Part shown: in pieces, positions 59,283 through 64,000 of the stretch
Numbering within the stretch: the stretch's first letter is position 1
Layout: every line of letters starts with the position of its first letter
Origin: Paenibacillus macerans
GTDB lineage: Bacteria; Bacillota; Bacilli; Paenibacillales; Paenibacillaceae
Length of the DNA stretch: 64,000 bases
Reading direction: 5' to 3'
Assembly: GCF_023715465.1 (NCBI RefSeq)
Contig: NZ_JAMBOE010000003.1
Span: 248,001-312,000, forward strand
Program-made: the position numbers and the translations under genes
The notes under the pieces: generated by a model
Seen by the model: only the letters and a program-made list of their open reading frames with translations
Told to the model about the DNA's origin: nothing
Databases searched by the model: none

Positions 59283-60688
59283 ACAGCACGATTAAACAAA
59301 CGTCCCGCAACTGGTTTAAAATGCCTCATACGTATGTCATTTTGATTTTCCTGGTGCTGGTCGCCGCATTGCTGACGTATGTCATTCCGGCTGGTGAATT
59401 CGACCGGGTCAAAGATGAGGCGACAGGCAAATCGCTCGTCGTCCCCGGTTCTTATCATCAGGTCGAAGCCAGCCCGGTCGGTCTGGTAAGCCTGCCGAAG
59501 TCGATTGTGCACGGGCTTGTCGACTCCGCCGACGTTGTCTTTTTCATTCTGATTATCGGCGGCACCTTTGAGATCATTTCGTCGACAGGGACGATCGAGG
59601 CCGTTACTGGACGCGTTGCCAGGAAATTTGCGAATAAAGGCAGATGGGTCATCCCCATATTTATTACTCTTTTCTCCGTCGCCGGGTTCACGATGGGCAT
59701 GTCCACCGAGGTGATGGTGTTCGTGCCGATCGGCATCGCCATCGCCAGAGCCCTTGGGTTCGACGCACTGACGGGCACGGCGATGATTTCCCTCGGAGCT
59801 TCCTGCGGCTTTACCGCCGGCATCCTGAATCCTTTTAACGTCGGACTCGCCCAGGCGATTGCCCAAGTGCCGATTTTTTCCGGGGTCTGGCTGCGGATTA
59901 TCCTGCTCGTCTGCCTGATTGCGGCGACCAGCTTGTATCTGATCCGTTACGCGGGTAAAGTGCGGAATAACCCTTCCGCTGGATTGGTGTACGACCTGGA
60001 AAAAGAGGCGGATTCACAGGCGCTCGACTTCTCCAAACTGCAGCGTATGCAGCTTAAGCATGTTTTGACGATCGCCACCGTGGTCAGCGGATTTGCCGCG
60101 CTCATTTGGGGCGTCTCACAAAAAGATTGGTGGATCGAGGAACTGGCCGCCCTGTTCCTGACCATGGGGATCGTGTCCGGCTTCTGCGCCGGATATGGAC
60201 CAAGCAAGATTGCAACCGAATTTGTCAAAGGCGCCAAAGCGATCACGTACGGTGCGCTTATTATCGGTTTTGCCCGCGGGATCATCGTCGTGCTGGAACA
60301 GGGCAGCGTCATCGATTCCATCGTCAACGGCTTGGCCGCGCTCGTCAGCGAGCTTCCGGGCTCCGTTCAGGTGCTGGGCATGTATGTGTTCCAAAACGTC
60401 ATGAACGTCTTCATCACATCCGGTACCGGTATGGCGGTAACGACGATGCCGATTATGGTGCCGCTCTCCGACCTGCTTGGCGTGACCCGCCAAACGACCG
60501 TATTCGCCTTCCAGCTCGGCGACGGAATTTCGAATATGATTTTGCCGACATCCTCGGCACTGATGGGCAGCTTGGCCGTCTCCGGCATCCCGTATCAGAA
60601 ATGGGTGAAATTTTTCTGGCCGCTGATGTGCATCTGGATCGCGATCGGTGCCGTCCTAATCGTATTCGCGAATATGATCAAGTATTAG
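59279..60688 (+). CDS. YfcC-family membrane transporter
   Basis: A 469-residue transporter with about 12 hydrophobic segments. The opening KMPHTYVILIFLVLVAALLT, then YVIPAGEFDR, and the GFTMGMSTEVMVFVPIGIAI and FVPSGSG-like ITSGTGMAVTTMPIMVPLSD stretches are typical of YfcC/DcuC-type carriers. The ATG at 59279 has GGAGG upstream and overlaps the amidohydrolase stop codon by 4 bp. It probably imports the peptide-like substrate of the coupled amidohydrolase; family members are annotated as C4-dicarboxylate or basic amino-acid carriers. Confidence 0.88.
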   Translation: MNSTIKQTSRNWFKMPHTYVILIFLVLVAALLTYVIPAGEFDRVKDEATGKSLVVPGSYHQVEASPVGLVSLPKSIVHGLVDSADVVFFILIIGGTFEIISSTGTIEAVTGRVARKFANKGRWVIPIFITLFSVAGFTMGMSTEVMVFVPIGIAIARALGFDALTGTAMISLGASCGFTAGILNPFNVGLAQAIAQVPIFSGVWLRIILLVCLIAATSLYLIRYAGKVRNNPSAGLVYDLEKEADSQALDFSKLQRMQLKHVLTIATVVSGFAALIWGVSQKDWWIEELAALFLTMGIVSGFCAGYGPSKIATEFVKGAKAITYGALIIGFARGIIVVLEQGSVIDSIVNGLAALVSELPGSVQVLGMYVFQNVMNVFITSGTGMAVTTMPIMVPLSDLLGVTRQTTVFAFQLGDGISNMILPTSSALMGSLAVSGIPYQKWVKFFWPLMCIWIAIGAVLIVFANMIKY

Positions 60689-60706
60689 GCATTTACAACA
60701 AAACGA

Positions 60707-60893
60707 TCTAACGGTTGCCACAACCGCTAATTGATCCAAAAACGTTGATTCCAAATTCTAACGGTTGCCGTGGCGCTTATTTCACTTAAAACCAGCTATT
60801 TTTACCTAGATTAAGGCAAATAACGACGCTCGCAACCGTTAGAAATTAGAAAAGGTCTTTTTTCGCAAAATAGCACCTGCTACAACCGTTAGA
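60707..60893. repeat. Four-palindrome intergenic element C
   Basis: TCTAACGGTTG at 60707 and 60757, then the inverse CAACCGTTAGA ending at 60843 and 60893. Each is part of a ~27-nt unit ending in CGCTAATT- or GCTATTT-like sequence. Unit centres are about 50, 60 and 50 bp apart. It fills the gap between the convergent YfcC and cupin genes. Confidence 0.8.
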
Positions 60894-60988
60894 TTTCTGG
60901 CGGGCGATAGTATCGCTCGAAAACCTGCTTATTGCGGGAAATCTGGAAAGTATCAGGGTTACACTCACCCGAGTCGATCCTTCCCTTG

Positions 60989-61318
60989 TCACTTTACAAC
61001 AATCAGCAGCATTTTAAAGGCTGCCTCTACCGCCTTCAAGCCATGGGGAATGTTTGCCGGCATAATAATCGTTTCACCCGCTTTAACGGTGTACACTTCA
61101 TCGCCGATCGTAATCTCGGCTATGCCTTCGATAATATTCACCATCGCATCCCCGGAAGAAGAGTGCTTTTTGATTTCTTCTCCTTGATCAAGCGCAAATA
61201 AGGTCATTCCAAGGTCCGGGCGCTGCACTAGCGTTTTGCTGGAACTCTGGTGTTGTTCAACCGTTATTTCATCCGCCAATTTTAATACCTTTGACTGCGG
61301 TAATTTATTAATGTTCAT
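60989..61318 (-). CDS. Small cupin-domain protein
   Basis: A 109-residue single cupin. Motif 1 is approximated by GEEIKKHSSSGDAMVNIIEG, with one His present and the usual second His replaced. Motif 2 is AGETIIMPANIPHGLKA. The ATG at 61318 is used because GGAGG lies 7 nt upstream; the ATG at 61324 is too close. It follows a second cupin gene by 37 bp. No enzyme activity is assigned. Next to a flavodiiron protein, a redox or oxygen-related role is possible. Confidence 0.8.
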   Translation of the reverse strand: MNINKLPQSKVLKLADEITVEQHQSSSKTLVQRPDLGMTLFALDQGEEIKKHSSSGDAMVNIIEGIAEITIGDEVYTVKAGETIIMPANIPHGLKAVEAAFKMLLIVVK

Positions 61319-61355
61319 GTTCATTCCTCCAAATAAATAAAATAATGTGGCTCTT

Positions 61356-61664
61356 TTAGCCAATTTGCACAAATTTGCATCTGCCCGCCGCTTGGAGGGC
61401 GTGTTTTTTTTGCGCCGAAATCACGACGGATTCCCCTTCGTTTAATACCAGCTTTTTCCCGTCAACCGCAACTTCAAGCTGACCCTCAAAAACATATAAC
61501 AATTTGGGCGCTTCGGACGATTCGGAGCTTATGCTTTCATTATCGTCAAAGGCAAAAAGCACGGCGTCCACGCCATGATATGAAAAAAAGCGGCTGTTGA
61601 TTTGCTGGCTGCGGTATTGCACCAGTTCCTTGATGGCAAACGTTTTTTCCGGCTCAAGGTTCAT
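61356..61664 (-). CDS. Small cupin-like protein
   Basis: A 102-residue cupin-like protein, shorter and more divergent than its neighbour. The beta-rich segment PKLLYVFEGQLEVAVDGKKL and NEGESVVISAQKKHALQAAG carry the second cupin motif with its His, whereas the first motif lacks the usual His pair. The ATG at 61664 has AAGGAG 6 nt upstream. It is the first gene of a two-cupin operon divergent from the flavodiiron gene, sharing a regulatory region with it. Confidence 0.75.
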   Translation of the reverse strand: MNLEPEKTFAIKELVQYRSQQINSRFFSYHGVDAVLFAFDDNESISSESSEAPKLLYVFEGQLEVAVDGKKLVLNEGESVVISAQKKHALQAAGRCKFVQIG

Positions 61665-61724
61665 ACCTTTCTCCTTTCCCATCGTAATTTAACTCATTCT
61701 AAATCCGATCACTCGCAAAAAGAA

Positions 61725-61782
61725 GGATTCAAATCAAATTTTTAAGGTGGTTCAAGTATTTTTTGGGTTTGATTTCAATCCT
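61725..61782. promoter_or_regulatory. Inverted pair of Fnr-like sites in the cupin/flavodiiron divergent region
   Basis: TTTGATTTCAATCCT (61768-61782, plus) and the nearly identical TTTGATTTGAATCCT on the minus strand (61738-61724) face each way. Each resembles TTGAT-N4-ATCAA at 8 of 10 positions. The plus copy is centred about 32 bp before TACAAT (61805-61810), near -41 relative to the expected start of the flavodiiron mRNA. Confidence 0.45.
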
Positions 61783-61851
61783 CTGCTTAGCAAGCCGGAA
61801 GACATACAATCGAGTTGTTCTTAAAATTCATTCCACAGGAGGTTTTCAAAC

Positions 61852-63087
61852 ATGAAACCCGGATTCGAAATAAGCAAGGACGTATACTGGATCGGAAAAA
61901 TCGACAACCGCGAGGTTCCCTTCCACCGGCTGCTTCTGACCAAAGGCACCACCTACAATTCCTATTTGCTGAAAACCGGCAAACCCACGGTGATCGACAC
62001 CGTCGATATGGAATTCGGCAGAGAGTTCGCCGACCATGTCACCGAACTGATCAACCCGCTGGATATCCAATATATTGTCATCAACCATACCGAACCCGAT
62101 CATTCGGGCGGACTTGCGGCGTTGGCCGCCAGGGCAACCAATGCCACGATTGTGTGTACGGAAGTAGCCGTTCCGGAAATTCAGCAAATGTACAAACTCC
62201 AGCACCGGCAATATCTGGCCGTCAAGGATGGCGATACACTCGATATCGGCGGCAAAACGCTTCTGTTTAAAGAAACTCCTTATTTGCACACCGAAGAAAC
62301 GATGATCACTTACTGCGTGGAAGATAAAATCTTGTTTCCTTGCGACATTTTCAGTACCCATGTGGCCGTGAACAGCCTGTTTGCGGATGAAGCCGGGTTT
62401 GATATCACCGAGGATTTCACCGGGTATTACCGGGCCATCATCCATCCGCACAGAAGATATGTGCGAACCTTAATCGAAGCCGTCAAAGACTTGGACATCC
62501 AAATGATCGCCCCGTCGCATGGTTTTATTCTCCGCAGCGATATCGGCAAATATATCCGTTTATATGCCGAACTGAGCACGGAAACCAAGCAAAACAAAAA
62601 GGTGGCCATCGTCTATGCAACACTTAAAAACAACACCAAAAAAATGGCCCAAATCCTTAAAGACAGCTTCGAGGAAAACCGTATCGGCGTGGAGCTATGG
62701 GACGTGGACAAAGCGGATGAAGCGGATGTGCTGAACAGCATCGCCGCCGCCGATGCCGTCTTTATCGGCAGCTCCACCAAATATGCGGATATGACCGGCA
62801 AGCTGGAAAACCTGCTCAAGAAGCTTCCGGACATGAATCTGGAGGGCAAGCTTGGCGCAGCATTCGGTTCGTACGGGTGGAGCGGCGAAGCGATCGAAGT
62901 CGTGCAGGATTACTTGAATGCCACAAATATGCAGGTGCAAAGCACCTCCAATGTGATCAAAACGACCGGTATGACCCATGTCGAATTCCCGGTGCGCATC
63001 CGGTTCACCCCTAATGACGAAGACAAAGCGAGAAAAATCAAAAACGCTGCCGAGTTCGTTGCGGATCTGCTGCTTAGCGTGATCTAG
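61852..63087 (+). CDS. Flavodiiron protein (A-type; NO/O2 reductase)
   Basis: A 411-residue flavodiiron protein. The beta-lactamase-like domain (1-250) holds the diiron ligands His79, Glu81 and Asp83 in NHTEPDHSGG, His146 in YLHTEET, Asp165 in FPCDIF and His223 in PSHGF. The C-terminal flavodoxin domain (about 255-411) binds FMN (VAIVYATLKNNTKKMAQ, with the GSYGWSGEA loop). It reduces NO to N2O or O2 to water, using electrons from a reductase. Such a reductase gene follows 26 bp later. AGGAGG precedes the ATG. Confidence 0.93.
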   Translation: MKPGFEISKDVYWIGKIDNREVPFHRLLLTKGTTYNSYLLKTGKPTVIDTVDMEFGREFADHVTELINPLDIQYIVINHTEPDHSGGLAALAARATNATIVCTEVAVPEIQQMYKLQHRQYLAVKDGDTLDIGGKTLLFKETPYLHTEETMITYCVEDKILFPCDIFSTHVAVNSLFADEAGFDITEDFTGYYRAIIHPHRRYVRTLIEAVKDLDIQMIAPSHGFILRSDIGKYIRLYAELSTETKQNKKVAIVYATLKNNTKKMAQILKDSFEENRIGVELWDVDKADEADVLNSIAAADAVFIGSSTKYADMTGKLENLLKKLPDMNLEGKLGAAFGSYGWSGEAIEVVQDYLNATNMQVQSTSNVIKTTGMTHVEFPVRIRFTPNDEDKARKIKNAAEFVADLLLSVI

Positions 63088-63113
63088 GCGGTCCGGCGAA
63101 AGGAGAGAAAACC

Positions 63114-64000
63114 ATGTCTGAACATCGTCATTACGTTATTGTTGGCGGCGGCGTGGCCGCCATCAGCGCGGCCAAAGCGATCCGCAATCGGCAGGAAGCG
63201 GCGGAAATTTCCATTTTCGGCGATGAATCCGGCCTTCCTTATAATCGAGTGAAATTGTCCAAAGGATTATTCACTGATTTGCACAGCGACAGCGTGTTGA
63301 TTAAGAAGGAAAAATGGTACCACGAGCACAAAATTGCTTACCATGCCGGGACACCGGTCACTTCCATTGATCCGGACTCCAGGGCGGTCACGACCGGAGA
63401 CGGCCAAACGGTCCGGTACGACAAGCTGCTGCTCTGCACGGGAGCCGTGAACCGCAAACTGACTCTTGAAGGCGCGTCTTTGTCTCATGTTCACAATATC
63501 CGCAGCAGACACGACGCGGACAAGCTGAAACAAGATTTGCGTGACGGAGACCGAATCTGCGTTATCGGCGGCGGCATTCAAGGGGTGGAAACCGCCTGGT
63601 CCCTGAACCGGGCCGGCTATTCCGTCACGATAGTCGAAGCGTCGCTGCGGCTGATGGCCCGCCAACTGGATGAACGGGCTGCGGCCATTCTAACGGAAAA
63701 AATCGCCGAACAGGGAACTGAGGTAAGGCTAGGACAAGGCGTCCGGAGAATTGCCGGCATCAGCGGCGTCGAAGGAGTGGAGCTTGAAGACGGTTCATTT
63801 TTGCCTTGCGAGCATGTCGTTTATTCCATCGGGGTTATTCCCAATGCCGATTTAGCCCGCCAAAGCGGACTTGAAGTCGGAGCGGGGATTGTCGTTAATG
63901 AGCACATGCAAACCAGTGCGGAACACATTTATGCCGCCGGCGATGTTGCCGAATTTCACGGCAGGGCGGAAGGCCTGTGGAACAGCGCCATGGAACAAGG
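63114..64000 (+). CDS. NAD(P)H-dependent FAD oxidoreductase, NorW/rubredoxin-reductase-like (3' end outside window)
   Basis: The first 295 codons of a pyridine-nucleotide disulfide-family flavoenzyme. The FAD-binding motif is VIVGGGVAAISAAKA, a second dinucleotide fold VIGGGIQGVETAWSLNRAGY binds NAD(P)H, and the second FAD motif is IYAAGDVAEF. The ATG at 63114 follows AAAGGAG. The gene begins 26 bp after the flavodiiron gene, so it is most likely its electron donor, as NorW is for NorV. Related nitrite-reductase large subunits share this N-terminal domain and cannot be excluded, because the C terminus is beyond the window. Confidence 0.85.
   Translation, partial: MSEHRHYVIVGGGVAAISAAKAIRNRQEAAEISIFGDESGLPYNRVKLSKGLFTDLHSDSVLIKKEKWYHEHKIAYHAGTPVTSIDPDSRAVTTGDGQTVRYDKLLLCTGAVNRKLTLEGASLSHVHNIRSRHDADKLKQDLRDGDRICVIGGGIQGVETAWSLNRAGYSVTIVEASLRLMARQLDERAAAILTEKIAEQGTEVRLGQGVRRIAGISGVEGVELEDGSFLPCEHVVYSIGVIPNADLARQSGLEVGAGIVVNEHMQTSAEHIYAAGDVAEFHGRAEGLWNSAMEQ

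Noticed and set aside
1-64000. tRNA, rRNA, phage or intact transposon genes
   Set aside because: Looked for in the intergenic regions; no cloverleaf, transposase, integrase or terminal repeats were found.

Overview
The window looks like a chromosomal segment of a Paenibacillus-type Firmicute. The signs are strong GGAGG ribosome-binding sites, compact T-tailed terminators, many LacI/AraC/GntR sugar regulators, a secreted GH74-X2-CBM3 xyloglucanase, a large membrane-anchored AraC (YesN-like) regulator, and an ECF sigma factor paired with a DUF4179-type anti-sigma factor. There is no rRNA, tRNA, phage module or intact insertion sequence. The content is accessory catabolism and stress handling, not core housekeeping.

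Layout. 1-3.1 kb: the end of an anaerobic sulfatase-maturating enzyme, then a two-component pair. 3.1-23.7 kb: a sulfatase district with four cytoplasmic Cys-type sulfatases. Each is tied to a different importer or regulator: a nitrate/sulfonate-type ABC transporter, an MFS symporter with a GntR regulator, and a CUT1 sugar ABC transporter with a YesN-like regulator carrying two sulfatases. A PTS EIICB/NanE amino-sugar unit with an RpiR regulator lies in between. The maturase at the left edge can supply the formylglycine that all four sulfatases need. 23.8-42.4 kb: carbohydrate enzymes and transporters (GH43, a GH149/GH161-like phosphorylase with GH30, GH74) with two LacI regulators, a HAD phosphatase, MntH and a TetR/MFS efflux pair.

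42.7-47 kb: an ECF sigma factor, its anti-sigma factor, and two secreted proteins built from the anti-sigma factor's extracytoplasmic domain. Three promoters in this stretch share one spacing-perfect motif. 47-64 kb: hybrid-cluster protein, an ABC-F protein behind a leader-peptide attenuator, AraC/GH4, ArsR/CadA metal efflux, LysR with an M20 amidohydrolase and a YfcC transporter, two small cupins, and a flavodiiron protein followed by its probable reductase, which runs off the right edge.

The most unusual signal is noncoding. Six intergenic regions each hold four short palindromic units. Centre-to-centre spacing is about 50-52 bp within each half and 58-62 or 72 bp across the middle. The unit sequence differs between sites but the geometry does not. 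I do not recognise this element. The noncoding DNA also holds a 34-nt group II intron domain V plus domain VI with no intron around it, and a 23-codon relic of a third copy of the secreted ECF-regulon protein. Promoter, operator and start-codon calls were made by eye and are inference unless stated otherwise.
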